64,000 bases of DNA from Nostoc sp. NIES-3756. GTDB taxonomy: Bacteria; Cyanobacteriota; Cyanobacteriia; Cyanobacteriales; Nostocaceae. Positions within the stretch are counted from its first letter, which is position 1; the number at the start of each line of letters is the position of its first letter. The DNA lies in contig NZ_AP017295.1 in assembly GCF_001548375.1 (NCBI RefSeq), positions 434,001 to 498,000 on the forward strand. The letters run 5' to 3'. Positions 35,741 through 45,246 of the stretch are shown here, in pieces. The notes beneath the pieces are model-generated. The model saw only the letters and a program-made list of their open reading frames with translations, did no database searches and was not told the DNA's origin. Made by a program: the position numbers and the translations under genes.

Positions 35741-36547
35741 ATGGCTATTTTAATTAAAAAAAATTTCAACTGGCTGCAAGTCCAGCGCTATTGGGAACTG
35801 CTGCTTGTTTTAGTTATGCGGAATCTCAAAGTACGCTATCGAGGTTCGTTGTTAGGAGTATATTGGTCTTTATTAAATCCGTTAATCATGACGGGACTTT
35901 ACAGTGCCATTTTTGGGACAACATTCGCTTCCTATTACGGTAACTCCATCCTCAACTACATATTAGCTGCATTCACTGGACTGGTAGTTATTAATTTTTT
36001 CTCAGCCTCCACATCTCAAGCTTTGTCCAGTGTGGTGGGAAATGGGGCCTTGTTGAATAAAATTCGCTTACCTGTTAGCGTATTTCCTGTATCAATGGTT
36101 GTGGCCAATATATTTCAGTTTGCAGTTGGTGCTTTTCCTTTATTAGTAGTTATTACCCTCATCAACTCTAAAAGTTTAGTAAACGTGTTCGCACTGCTCT
36201 TACCCTGTCTGGCTTTAGTCTTAGTTTGTAGTGGGGTGGGATTTTTAGTCAGTGCGCTTTATGTTTTCTTTAGAGACTTACCCTATTTTTACGAGTTAGT
36301 TGTATTCGTACTCTGGATTAGCAGCCCAGTATTTTATCCAGCTGCTATTGTACCACCCCAAGTCAAAACATTTTTAGTGTTAAATCCACTATCACCAATT
36401 ATTGAAAGTTTTCGTCAAATTACTCTATCAGAAAACTTACCAGATTTAAGTGTAATTTGGGGTGGTTTACTTGGTGGAATCATTATGTTGTCATTGGGAT
36501 TGGTTTGTTTTCATTTGTGGCGACATCAATTTATGGATCTGCTTTAG
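35741..36547 (+). CDS. ABC-2 type polysaccharide export permease (Wzm/KpsM/TagG-like)
   Basis: The 268-residue membrane protein has the ABC-2 pattern: an N-terminal amphipathic stretch (YWELLLVLVMRNLKVRYRGSLLG), then about six membrane segments, with the FFRDLPYFYELVVFVLWISSPVFYP block before the last ones. It carries lipid-linked polysaccharide across the inner membrane. The ATPase gene follows with no gap (stop TAG then ATG), so they form one transporter. The ATG at 35741 is preferred over the TTG six bases earlier. Confidence 0.88.
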   Translation: MAILIKKNFNWLQVQRYWELLLVLVMRNLKVRYRGSLLGVYWSLLNPLIMTGLYSAIFGTTFASYYGNSILNYILAAFTGLVVINFFSASTSQALSSVVGNGALLNKIRLPVSVFPVSMVVANIFQFAVGAFPLLVVITLINSKSLVNVFALLLPCLALVLVCSGVGFLVSALYVFFRDLPYFYELVVFVLWISSPVFYPAAIVPPQVKTFLVLNPLSPIIESFRQITLSENLPDLSVIWGGLLGGIIMLSLGLVCFHLWRHQFMDLL

Positions 36548-37279
36548 ATGGAAGTAATACGTTTGGATAAGGTTTCGTTATGGCGGCGAACGCAAGAAGA
36601 GTTTTCTTATGATTTGAAGAAAACCATTTTATCTGTTATTGAAGGTAAGTATCGTAAACCTGCAAAGAAATTGGTTTTAGACAAAATTGATTTAGTTGTA
36701 AACTCAGGCGAGAAAATAGGAATTATCGGGGCAAATGGTTCTGGTAAATCAACCATGCTCAAAATCATTTGCCAAATTCTTAATCCAACCAGTGGTTCGG
36801 CACGTATACGCGGTAAGATTGCTCCATTGATTGAACTTGGAGCTGGCTTTGATCCAGAGATTTCTGTAATAGATAATATACTTCTTTATGGTGTACTGCT
36901 AGGATTTTCTCGTGCAGAGATGAAAGAAAGAACCCAATCTATATTAGAATTTGCAGAATTACAAGATTATGCGTTAGTGCCAGTGAAGGGTTTATCTTCT
37001 GGCATGGTGGCAAGGTTGGGTTTCGCCATTGCTACAGATGTGCAACCAGACATTCTAATCTTGGATGAAGTTCTCTCTGTAGGCGATGAGAACTTTAAAA
37101 ACAAGTGTAAGCAAAGAATTAACAAATTCTGGCAGGCAGATGCAACAGTTTTAGTCGTGTCCCATGATTTAGATTTTGTGGAGCAATATTGTGAACGAGT
37201 AGTTTGGTTAGATAAAGGTAAAGTAATGTTTATAGGTCAGCCTAAAGAAGCTGTATCTTCTTATCTTAATAAAATTTAA
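36548..37279 (+). CDS. ABC transporter ATPase for polysaccharide export (Wzt/KpsT/TagH-like)
   Basis: The 243-residue ATPase has Walker A GANGSGKST, the typical Wzt block ELGAGFDPEISVIDNI, the signature-like GLSSGMVARLGFA, Walker B ILILDEVLSVGD and VVSHDLDFV. It lacks the C-terminal carbohydrate-binding domain of the long Wzt proteins, so substrate choice is likely not made by a capping modification. An N-terminal extension (MEVIRLDKVSLWRRTQEEFSYDLKKT) is of the kind seen in Wzt and TagH. It drives the permease encoded immediately upstream. Confidence 0.88.
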   Translation: MEVIRLDKVSLWRRTQEEFSYDLKKTILSVIEGKYRKPAKKLVLDKIDLVVNSGEKIGIIGANGSGKSTMLKIICQILNPTSGSARIRGKIAPLIELGAGFDPEISVIDNILLYGVLLGFSRAEMKERTQSILEFAELQDYALVPVKGLSSGMVARLGFAIATDVQPDILILDEVLSVGDENFKNKCKQRINKFWQADATVLVVSHDLDFVEQYCERVVWLDKGKVMFIGQPKEAVSSYLNKI

Positions 37280-37350
37280 AATTTCTATTTAACTTGCTTA
37301 AATGGGAATTGCGAAAAATTAGCTTATTTCTAACTAGTTTAATAAGTTAA

Positions 37351-38745
37351 ATGGATAAAAATTATCTTAATCCTAAAATTACGGTGATAATGCCTGTTTA
37401 TAATAGCGAGAAATATATTGAAACTGCTATTGATAGTATTATTAACCAAACTTTTACTAATTTTGAATTGCTTATTATTGATGATTGTTCATCTGATAAA
37501 AGCTTAGAAATTATAAAATCTTATCATGATCAACGAATAAAATTATTACAAAATGATATTAATTTAGGCGTGGTGCCAACTAGAAATAAAGGTTTACATC
37601 AATCTCAGGGTGAATACATTGCTTTTCTAGATTCTGATGACTATGCCTATCCATCCAGATTAGAAGAACAACTTGAATTTATGGAAAATAACCCAGACTT
37701 TGGTATGATTGGGTCGTGGGTCGAAGTCATAAATGAAAAAGACGATTTAACTGGAGAAATTTGGAAATATATTGAACCTTATCATAAGATTCCTTCTATA
37801 CTTCTATTCCAGAATTATTTTGCTCAATCGGCTGTTTTCATCCGCAAAAGTATATTGGCTGGGGATTTTTATAAACATCAAAGAGCAGAGGATTATGACT
37901 TATGGGTAAGAATAGCAAAAAAATCTAAAGTTGGTAATATTCAAAAGGTTTTAATTAAGTATCGGCAACATTCTAATTCTCGAAGTCAAAAAGCAGTAGC
38001 CGAAATTGAACAAAGTCTGCGTGAAATCGTTTCTCAACAGCTAAATTATTTAGGTATCGAACCTACACTTGAAGAGTTATCATTACATAGAGAATTAGTA
38101 TCCTATGTTCATACTGATATATCTATGTCTACGCATTATATCAAAGATGTTGCGAATTGGTTAACCTTGCTAAGGAATGCTAATCGTAAAACAGGTATAT
38201 ATGGGCATCACGACTTTAATCAGGTATTAGCAGATATTCAGTTAAAAAACATTATTCAATGGGTAGAAAGAGTAAAGACAGAAATACAAACATTTCAAGA
38301 AGCATTGGATAATAAAAATTATAAATTGCAAGAAATTAATAATGAGTTCCAACAACAGAAATTGTGGATAGAGCAGCTACAAGCTGGAAAAGATTGGCTT
38401 GAATCTCAATATTATCTTTGGATGCAAACTGCACAACAAACACAGTTAGCATTAGAACAGTCACAATCTCAACTGCAACAAACACAGTTAGCATTAGAAC
38501 AGTCACAATCTCAACTGCAACAAACACAGTTAGCATTAGAACAGTCACAATCTCAACTGCAACAAACACAGTTAGCATTAGAACAGTCACAATCTCAACT
38601 GCAACAAACACAGTTAGCATTAGAACAGTCACAATCTCAACTGCAACAAACACAGTTGGTAATTGCGGAAATGCAGTCTAGTAGATTCTGGAAGTTAAGA
38701 ACACAATGGTTTAAGTTAAAAAGATTATTGGGGGTTTGTGAATAA
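37351..38745 (+). CDS. GT2 glycosyltransferase with a repeat-built coiled-coil tail
   Basis: Residues 1-~230 form a GT-A fold family 2 domain (ITVIMPVYNSEKYIETAIDS, the IIDDCSSD strand and metal-binding LDSDD). The middle part is a linker; residues ~305-440 are coiled coil, in which five identical 14-residue units (QQTQLALEQSQSQL) occupy 362-431. The end SRFWKLRTQWFKLKRLLG resembles the end of the GT2-GT4 fusion two genes downstream. It adds a sugar from a nucleotide donor to the polysaccharide made by the cluster. Its stop overlaps the next gene's GTG start by 8 bases. Confidence 0.87.
   Translation: MDKNYLNPKITVIMPVYNSEKYIETAIDSIINQTFTNFELLIIDDCSSDKSLEIIKSYHDQRIKLLQNDINLGVVPTRNKGLHQSQGEYIAFLDSDDYAYPSRLEEQLEFMENNPDFGMIGSWVEVINEKDDLTGEIWKYIEPYHKIPSILLFQNYFAQSAVFIRKSILAGDFYKHQRAEDYDLWVRIAKKSKVGNIQKVLIKYRQHSNSRSQKAVAEIEQSLREIVSQQLNYLGIEPTLEELSLHRELVSYVHTDISMSTHYIKDVANWLTLLRNANRKTGIYGHHDFNQVLADIQLKNIIQWVERVKTEIQTFQEALDNKNYKLQEINNEFQQQKLWIEQLQAGKDWLESQYYLWMQTAQQTQLALEQSQSQLQQTQLALEQSQSQLQQTQLALEQSQSQLQQTQLALEQSQSQLQQTQLALEQSQSQLQQTQLVIAEMQSSRFWKLRTQWFKLKRLLGVCE
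38434..38659 (+). repeat. Five perfect 42-bp tandem repeats plus a partial copy
   Basis: Units begin at 38434, 38476, 38518, 38560 and 38602 (each starting CAACAAACACAG), with a partial copy from 38644. The unit equals 14 codons, so copy number can change without breaking the frame. The encoded Gln-rich units have heptad spacing of Leu and Ala. Confidence 0.9.
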
Positions 38746-39679
38746 AGCAATAGTAACTGGCGGAGCAGGATTTATTGGCTCTCATCTAGTGGAACAACTA
38801 GTTCAAAGAGGAAATAATGTCACAGTTTATGATAATTTAACTTCTGGTAGGTTAAGTAATTTAAGTTCACTAAAATCTGATGTTGATCTCATCAAGGGAG
38901 ACATTAGAGATAAAAACAAATTAGTTTCATCTATGTATAAAGCTGACTGGGTATTTCATTTAGCCGCTTTAACGTCAGTTTCTTACTCAGTTGCAGATCC
39001 GTTACTCACTTACGAAATCAATGTTACAGGAACATTAAATGTTCTTTGGGCAGCTTTAAGAGCAGGTGTATCAAGAGTAGTTATAGCTTCAAGTTGTGCT
39101 GTCTATGGAGAAGTTTGCCAGCCATTCTTAAAAGAAACAGACTTACCTAAACCAAAGTCGCCCTATGCCACTAGTAAGTTAATAACAGAGATAGTAGCAG
39201 AAGATTTTTACCAATCCTACGGTTTAGAAGTTATTTGCTTGAGGTTCTTTAATGTGTACGGTTCTCGTCAACGAGCAGATTCAGAATATGCAGCTGTGAT
39301 TCCTCGCTTTCTACAATGTTACAAAGAAAAACAAGCTCCACAGGTATATGGTGATGGTTTGCAAAGTAGAGATTTTATCCATGTTACTGATGTTGCAAGA
39401 GCAAACATTTTAGCTATGTTACTACCTAGTACCTTGTTAACTAGTCATAGGGTTTTTAATGTTGGGACTGGAGTAAATACTAAAATATTAGAAATTATTG
39501 ACATAATATCTAACAAATTTGGATATCAGATGGAAATAAAATTTCAAGAAGCAAAAAAAGGAGATATTAAAAATTCGACAGCTGACTGTACCTTAACTAG
39601 GGAAAAACTTGGTTTGACTAACACAGTAGATATCAAAACTGGTATTAGAGAATTAATTGATCAGGAGAGTACTACCTAA
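38738..39679 (+). CDS. NAD-dependent nucleotide-sugar epimerase/dehydratase
   Basis: The 313-residue protein is an extended SDR: GAGFIGSHL near the start binds NAD, SSCAVYGEV holds the catalytic Ser, and SPYATSK supplies Tyr and Lys. The QSRDFIHVTDVARA block is typical of UDP-glucose 4-epimerase and related sugar epimerases. It likely prepares a nucleotide sugar for the nearby glycosyltransferases. Its GTG start overlaps the preceding gene by 8 bases, and its TAA overlaps the next ATG (TAATG), so all three are translationally coupled. Confidence 0.85.
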   Translation: MNKAIVTGGAGFIGSHLVEQLVQRGNNVTVYDNLTSGRLSNLSSLKSDVDLIKGDIRDKNKLVSSMYKADWVFHLAALTSVSYSVADPLLTYEINVTGTLNVLWAALRAGVSRVVIASSCAVYGEVCQPFLKETDLPKPKSPYATSKLITEIVAEDFYQSYGLEVICLRFFNVYGSRQRADSEYAAVIPRFLQCYKEKQAPQVYGDGLQSRDFIHVTDVARANILAMLLPSTLLTSHRVFNVGTGVNTKILEIIDIISNKFGYQMEIKFQEAKKGDIKNSTADCTLTREKLGLTNTVDIKTGIRELIDQESTT

Positions 39680-41985
39680 TGTTTGTGTGCCAACCTTATA
39701 AAAGTATTAAAGAATTTATAACTGTAATACAGAACCAAAAGTGTAATTTTGGTAGAATTGCAAACGATAAACCTACTGTATCTATAATATCTTCCTTCTA
39801 TAATGCCCATGAATACTTTGAAGAAACCTATGCCTCCCTTAAGCAGCAAACTTTTCAGGATTTTGAATGGATTATTATAGACGATTGCTCTACTGAGCAA
39901 AAGTCCATTGATTTATTTGCATCTCTCAATACAACAGAACTGAACATTATAAAAATTTATCATCCACATAATAAAGGATTGTCTGCTGGCAGGAATACAG
40001 CTATTTCTCATGCTGTAGGTAAATATTTATTTTTCATGGATTTAGATGATTTACTTGAGCCTACTTATCTTGAGAAGTGCGTTTTATTTTTAGAGACTAA
40101 TCCGGATTTTTCATTAGTTAATTCATATAACGTGGGTTTTCAAGCACAAGAGTATTGGTGGTCTCATGGTTTTGAAAAATGCTCTAGGTTTATTGAGCAA
40201 AATTGGATAACGGCAATGTTAATGTACAGGAAAGAAGACTTTGATAAACTAGGAGGATTTGATGAAGATTTAAGATTTTATGAAGATTGGGAAAGATGGC
40301 TAAGAGCGATCGCTAATAAGCAGAAATGCTGGACAATACCAGAGTATTTGCATTGTTACCGTCGAAATAGTTCTGGTCTTTTACTCACATCAATAAAAGA
40401 TACTATTCAAAATAATCAAACAATTGAAATCATTCAGTCACGCTATAAGCATTTTTTTAAAGATGGTAGTGTACAAAATACATCGTTAAAACGACCTTCA
40501 GCATTTGAAATAAATTTACAACATTACAGGCTTCCTATACAAAATTATCTTGGTGAGCAACAACCATGTAAACGCATTCTTTGTTTCTTTCCTTGGTTAG
40601 AAGTAGGCGGTGCAGATAAATTTAACCTAGATTTAGTTACGTTACTAGCTGAGAGAGGTTATAAAATTACAATAACTACTACTTTAAAGTCTCAGCATCC
40701 TTGGCATCATCACTTTTATAATGTTACTTATGACATTTTTCATTTAGATAATTTGTTACACGATACTCAGTTACTTGCTTTTGCATCCTATTTAATTAAG
40801 TCCCGCCAAATTGATATTGTTTTTATATCTAATTCCTATATTGCTTACTACTTAGTACCTCTACTAAAAATAGAGTTTCCTAATGTTATTTTCATTGACT
40901 ATGTACATACTGATGATCCAGGCTGGCGTAAATGTGGCTATCCACGGATATCTTGTCAACTCACTCAGTTTCTTGATCGCCAAGTAGTGTCATCAAGCTA
41001 TTTATTAAATTTCTATAAAAATCTCAACCCAGACACTGAAAGTAAATTAAGCGTTTGTTATACCAACGAAGATACTAATAAGTGGACTAGAAATCAAGAA
41101 AAAGGTACAAAACTACGTCAAGAGCTAGGTATTGATAATGACAAAATACTTTTATTATATCCTGCTAGAATCGTAGGACAAAAAAGACCTTTACTACTAG
41201 TAGATATTGTTAAAGAGCTAGTCAGTAAATCCTTGCCTGTATCAGTGATTGTTCTTGGGCAAGGAGAATTACTACCTCAAATGCAAGCAAAAATCGCTCA
41301 GCTAGAGTTAGAGCCAATAATTCATATATTTCCACCTTGCGAACCAGAGCGGATGATTGATTTTTACTCAGCAGCAGACATACTACTACTATCATCAGCA
41401 TATGAAGGGATTTCTCTAGCAATTTATGAAGCTATGTCTATGCAATTACCAGTGGTAGCTTCAGACGTTGGTGGACAAAGTGAATTAGTCACGCCAGAAA
41501 CTGGATTTTTGATTCCTAAAGGAAATGGCGACGCAGAAGAAATACAAGCATACTTAGAAGTTTTAATACCTTTAATTAAAAATAATGTTTTGCGTGACAA
41601 ACTTGGATTTTCTGCTAGGCAGAGGATTACAGAGTTTTTCTCTCTAGAGGCGATGGCGGATCGCATGGAGAGTATTTTTGCAGAAGCGATCGCATCTAAT
41701 CAAGCTAAACCTCAAATAGAAATTAACCCGGACATAGCAGAGGAAATGCTGCGTTTAGGGCTAGAGTACATTCATCAAGAACAAGTATCGAGCAACCTAT
41801 GGCAGGAGAAATGCCAAATAGAAAAACAAAGGGATGCTCTTCAGATAGAAAAATGCCAAATAGAAAAACAAAGGGATGCTCTCAGGTCACGGAAAAATGC
41901 TATGGAAACATCTAAGTTTTGGCAAATGAGAAAACTGTGGTTTAAATTAAAACGGAAATTAAAATTAACTGATGAAGAAATATAA
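39679..41985 (+). CDS. Fused glycosyltransferase: GT2 then GT4
   Basis: The 768-residue protein has a GT2 domain (residues ~30-250, with VSIISSFYNAHEYFEETYAS and LDLDD-type FMDLDDLLEP) followed by a GT4 domain (~290-680; FPWLEVGGADKFNLDLV and the donor-binding EGISLAIYEAMSMQLPVVAS). A short coiled coil with a near-duplicate CQIEKQRDAL pair follows, then the tail SKFWQMRKLWFKLKRKLKL, like that of the coiled-coil GT2. One protein may therefore add two sugars in sequence. The start overlaps the epimerase stop. Confidence 0.88.
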   Translation: MFVCQPYKSIKEFITVIQNQKCNFGRIANDKPTVSIISSFYNAHEYFEETYASLKQQTFQDFEWIIIDDCSTEQKSIDLFASLNTTELNIIKIYHPHNKGLSAGRNTAISHAVGKYLFFMDLDDLLEPTYLEKCVLFLETNPDFSLVNSYNVGFQAQEYWWSHGFEKCSRFIEQNWITAMLMYRKEDFDKLGGFDEDLRFYEDWERWLRAIANKQKCWTIPEYLHCYRRNSSGLLLTSIKDTIQNNQTIEIIQSRYKHFFKDGSVQNTSLKRPSAFEINLQHYRLPIQNYLGEQQPCKRILCFFPWLEVGGADKFNLDLVTLLAERGYKITITTTLKSQHPWHHHFYNVTYDIFHLDNLLHDTQLLAFASYLIKSRQIDIVFISNSYIAYYLVPLLKIEFPNVIFIDYVHTDDPGWRKCGYPRISCQLTQFLDRQVVSSSYLLNFYKNLNPDTESKLSVCYTNEDTNKWTRNQEKGTKLRQELGIDNDKILLLYPARIVGQKRPLLLVDIVKELVSKSLPVSVIVLGQGELLPQMQAKIAQLELEPIIHIFPPCEPERMIDFYSAADILLLSSAYEGISLAIYEAMSMQLPVVASDVGGQSELVTPETGFLIPKGNGDAEEIQAYLEVLIPLIKNNVLRDKLGFSARQRITEFFSLEAMADRMESIFAEAIASNQAKPQIEINPDIAEEMLRLGLEYIHQEQVSSNLWQEKCQIEKQRDALQIEKCQIEKQRDALRSRKNAMETSKFWQMRKLWFKLKRKLKLTDEEI

Positions 41986-42010
41986 CCATACATTACTCTA
42001 AATAAAAATC

Positions 42011-44281
42011 ATGAAAATATTTTTAGTTGCAAGTGAGTGTCCACCAGTACCAGGCGGCATAGCTACTTATGTCAAAAATGTTACAGCAATGTTTGCTGAT
42101 GGAGGACACGAAGTAACAGTTTTTGCTCGTAATAATCAAGGTGGTATTGAGCAGCATGGGAACCTAAAATTAATTAAAATACCTCCAAAAGATATTCACT
42201 TAATAGCTTCTACAGAGACATCACCACTCTCAGAAAAACATCCATCTTTTCCATACAATATTATGGGTTATTGGGCTGCACTAAGTTACCAACTAGCTGA
42301 GGAAGTAATCAGCTACATTCGTAATCATGGCAAACCAGATGTTATTGAAAGTGAAGACTTTAGTGGTATTGGCTATTTTTTAATTCAAAGAAAATTATTG
42401 GGTTGTCCTGAGTTACAAGGCGTACCTATAGTGTTAACTTTGCATAGCTGCCAGTATATGCTGTACCCAGCAGATAAGATGCCTAGTTATCAACTATCTG
42501 ATTACTGGGTTGGGCGTATGGAAAAGTTTTGCACTTTAGCTGCTGATGGGATTATTGCTCCCACTCGCTATATAGCCAAAGAAGCTACGGATGCTCTTGG
42601 AACTAATTTAGATATTGAAATTATTCCATTACCAGCGCCTAAAAGTCTATTAGATGAGACTAAATATCCTCAACCAAATCCTACACCTGGTGATGTTGTC
42701 TATTTTGGCAGATTAGAAGTAAGAAAAGGTGTTATACCCTTATTTGAGGCTTGTAGTCATTTATGGGATGCTGGCGTTAATTTTAAGCTAACAGCTATTG
42801 GAGGCGATACTTGGTATCATTTACAAGGTTGCCATGTCAAAGAATATTTGAGTGAAAAATATGCCAAATATATTAATGATGGACGCTTAAGCATATTGCC
42901 TCCTATTAAACAAGCTGAACTCTATGAAAGAATATCTAAGGCTTGGTGTGTAGTCATTCCCTCACTATGGGAAAATTTCCCCAATACTTGTGTAGAGTCC
43001 ATGCTTTTAGGAAAGGTTATCCTTGCATCTTCTGATGTTGGACATGTAGAAATACTGCAAAATTTAGATGTACAAAGTCAATTTATTTTTGATTGGAAAT
43101 CACCAGAAGATTTTGCTACAAAGCTAAAACATATTTTAAATTTATCTCTTGAAGAAAATTTAAAAATAGGTCAAAAAACTCGTAATTTAATTAGTAATAT
43201 TTCTGGGCATAAAAACGTATTAGATAAACGTATTAAACACTTCCAAAGAGTTATTACAGATTCAGATAAAAAAAATATAAGGCTATTCCCTTCACTAAAT
43301 TATCCTCCGCACGGCAAAATTGCTTATCCGCACATTTTTTCTGTTGATGGTGCAGAAAAAGGTATCGTTTCTGTATGTATACCCTTTTATAATCACGGAA
43401 AATATATTCGGGAGACTTTAAATTCTGTATATGCCTCTGATTATTCTGACTTAGAAGTGATTATTTTTAATGATGGTAGTACAGATAGCCATAGCCTAAA
43501 TGTGCTGGCTGAAGTGGAAAAAGAATATAGCCATATAAAAGTTATTCATAGCCATAATCAGGGCGTTGCTATGGCTAGAAATCAAATGGCAAAAATAGCT
43601 AAGGGAGAATACATAGCTTTTCTTGATTCAGATGATAAGATATCTTCGACTTTTTATTCACAAGCAGTAACAGTCTTAAACCAGTATGACAATGTAGGCT
43701 TTGTTGCTTCTTGGATTAAAGAGTTTGGTGATTCACAAAAAGTTTGGGTAGCTTGGAACACGGAGTTTCCATATTTGCTGTGTCACAACACTCTTGGAGT
43801 CTGCACAGTGGTACGTAAAGCGGCTTATTTATCAGCTGGTGGGATGAAACCTTTATTAGCTGAGAATTTAGAAGATTATGAGTGTTGGATCAGTATTTGT
43901 GAACAAGGATGGGTTGGTGTAATAATTCCCGAACTCCACTATTTTTATCGTATTCGTTCAGATTCCCGTCTTAGCAGCAGTAATCGTGATCAACTACTTT
44001 ATCTTTATGAAGTGATTGCTTCCTTGCATCCAAATTTATATAGTGAATACGGAGCAGAAATTTATCATCTGTTAAATCAGAATGGTGCATCTTGGTTATG
44101 GGACAATCCTTCCATAAGAGTTGGAGGAGTTAATACAGATATGACAGGCATGGAAATATTCTCTTTAATCGTCAATAAGTTGAAAAGAGTTTATAACGAT
44201 GGAGGCTTATCGTTAATTTCCAACAGAGTTTTAAGAATTACTAAATCAATGTTATTTAGCCGATTATCTGGAAAGAAGTGA
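42011..44281 (+). CDS. Fused glycosyltransferase: GT4 then GT2
   Basis: The 756-residue protein has the opposite domain order to its neighbour: GT4 first (residues ~1-410; VPGGIATYVKNVTAMFADGG and PSLWENFPNTCVESMLLGKVI), then GT2 (~450-690; VSVCIPFYNHGKYIRETLN, FNDGSTD and LDSDD). It has no coiled-coil tail. The C-terminus is basic and slightly hydrophobic. It should add two sugars in the polysaccharide. The gene follows the previous one by 25 bases. Confidence 0.88.
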   Translation: MKIFLVASECPPVPGGIATYVKNVTAMFADGGHEVTVFARNNQGGIEQHGNLKLIKIPPKDIHLIASTETSPLSEKHPSFPYNIMGYWAALSYQLAEEVISYIRNHGKPDVIESEDFSGIGYFLIQRKLLGCPELQGVPIVLTLHSCQYMLYPADKMPSYQLSDYWVGRMEKFCTLAADGIIAPTRYIAKEATDALGTNLDIEIIPLPAPKSLLDETKYPQPNPTPGDVVYFGRLEVRKGVIPLFEACSHLWDAGVNFKLTAIGGDTWYHLQGCHVKEYLSEKYAKYINDGRLSILPPIKQAELYERISKAWCVVIPSLWENFPNTCVESMLLGKVILASSDVGHVEILQNLDVQSQFIFDWKSPEDFATKLKHILNLSLEENLKIGQKTRNLISNISGHKNVLDKRIKHFQRVITDSDKKNIRLFPSLNYPPHGKIAYPHIFSVDGAEKGIVSVCIPFYNHGKYIRETLNSVYASDYSDLEVIIFNDGSTDSHSLNVLAEVEKEYSHIKVIHSHNQGVAMARNQMAKIAKGEYIAFLDSDDKISSTFYSQAVTVLNQYDNVGFVASWIKEFGDSQKVWVAWNTEFPYLLCHNTLGVCTVVRKAAYLSAGGMKPLLAENLEDYECWISICEQGWVGVIIPELHYFYRIRSDSRLSSSNRDQLLYLYEVIASLHPNLYSEYGAEIYHLLNQNGASWLWDNPSIRVGGVNTDMTGMEIFSLIVNKLKRVYNDGGLSLISNRVLRITKSMLFSRLSGKK

Positions 44282-44288
44282 GTTTTTT

Positions 44289-45245
44289 GTGTCGCTTAAT
44301 TCAATATCTGTTGTTATTTGTACTGTTGATAGATGCCAATCTTTACGTAATACTTTAAAGTCTTTAGATCAATGCAAGTCGTCATTTGCAGAATTAATTG
44401 TAGTTCATGGGCCTTCGCAGGATGAAACTAACCATCTGCTGCAAGAATATGACTATTTAATAGATAAGGTTATTGTAACTTCTAGTCGAAACGTTAGCGT
44501 AGCTAGAAATTTAGGGCTAAAAGAGGCAAATCAAGACATTATTGTGTATGTAGATGATGATGTAATACCTCCTCAAGATTGGCTAAATACGCATTTTAGT
44601 TTTTACAAATTATATGGTCAAGAGTGTGGCTGTGTTGCTGGAAGCGTGAAGGATAAAACTAAACATGACACACCTTTACAATTTTCTAGAGGTATTAATG
44701 GTTTACTAAGCGAATGTAAACCTATTTTATCTGAAAATACTGCTAAACGTTATTTATCTAGTAACTATTGGTTTAGCGGTGTTATGGGTGCTAATGCTTC
44801 TTATAGAAGAGAAGCTTTATTGCAGATTGGAGGATTCGATGAGTTTTTTGAATATTTTCTGGAAGAAACAGATGTCTGTTTACGGTTAATTAAATCAGGA
44901 TACCAAATTTATTACACAGATAAATCTGTTGACCATTACCCCGCTAAAAGTCATAATCGCCAAGATCAAAAACATCTTACTTGTTGGTATTCTCTTGCTA
45001 AGAATACTACATATTTCGCCTTGAAGCACGCCTTTAAAAAAATTCCATTTCCTATTTTAGTTATACGCCTGACTCTGCTATTAATTTACCGATGCCTGCT
45101 AAGAATTATTCGCCTCAAATTTACTCATAATCTCCCCAATGACTCTTTGTGTAAATATTGCAAGGAATCTATGGATGGTGTTCGCGTAGGATGGATAGCT
45201 GGTATTGCTTTGCATAAGGTAGATACTAGAATAGGGACTTTATAG
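44289..45245 (+). CDS. GT2 glycosyltransferase
   Basis: The 318-residue protein has a GT2 domain with SVVICTVDRCQSLRNTLKSL, a VDDDV metal-binding motif and FLEETDVCLRLIKSGYQIYYT. A hydrophobic stretch near residues 255-275 may lie on the membrane. Translation starts at GTG 44289, seven bases after the previous stop; no ATG is available before the conserved N-terminal strand. The gene ends one base before the next start. Confidence 0.83.
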   Translation: MSLNSISVVICTVDRCQSLRNTLKSLDQCKSSFAELIVVHGPSQDETNHLLQEYDYLIDKVIVTSSRNVSVARNLGLKEANQDIIVYVDDDVIPPQDWLNTHFSFYKLYGQECGCVAGSVKDKTKHDTPLQFSRGINGLLSECKPILSENTAKRYLSSNYWFSGVMGANASYRREALLQIGGFDEFFEYFLEETDVCLRLIKSGYQIYYTDKSVDHYPAKSHNRQDQKHLTCWYSLAKNTTYFALKHAFKKIPFPILVIRLTLLLIYRCLLRIIRLKFTHNLPNDSLCKYCKESMDGVRVGWIAGIALHKVDTRIGTL

Positions 45246-45246
45246 T

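Noticed and set aside
38336..38681. Two repetitive frames (105 aa minus, 87 aa plus) over the 42-bp repeats
   Set aside because: They are shadows of the tandem repeat in the glycosyltransferase, with valine- or threonine-rich nonsense repeats.
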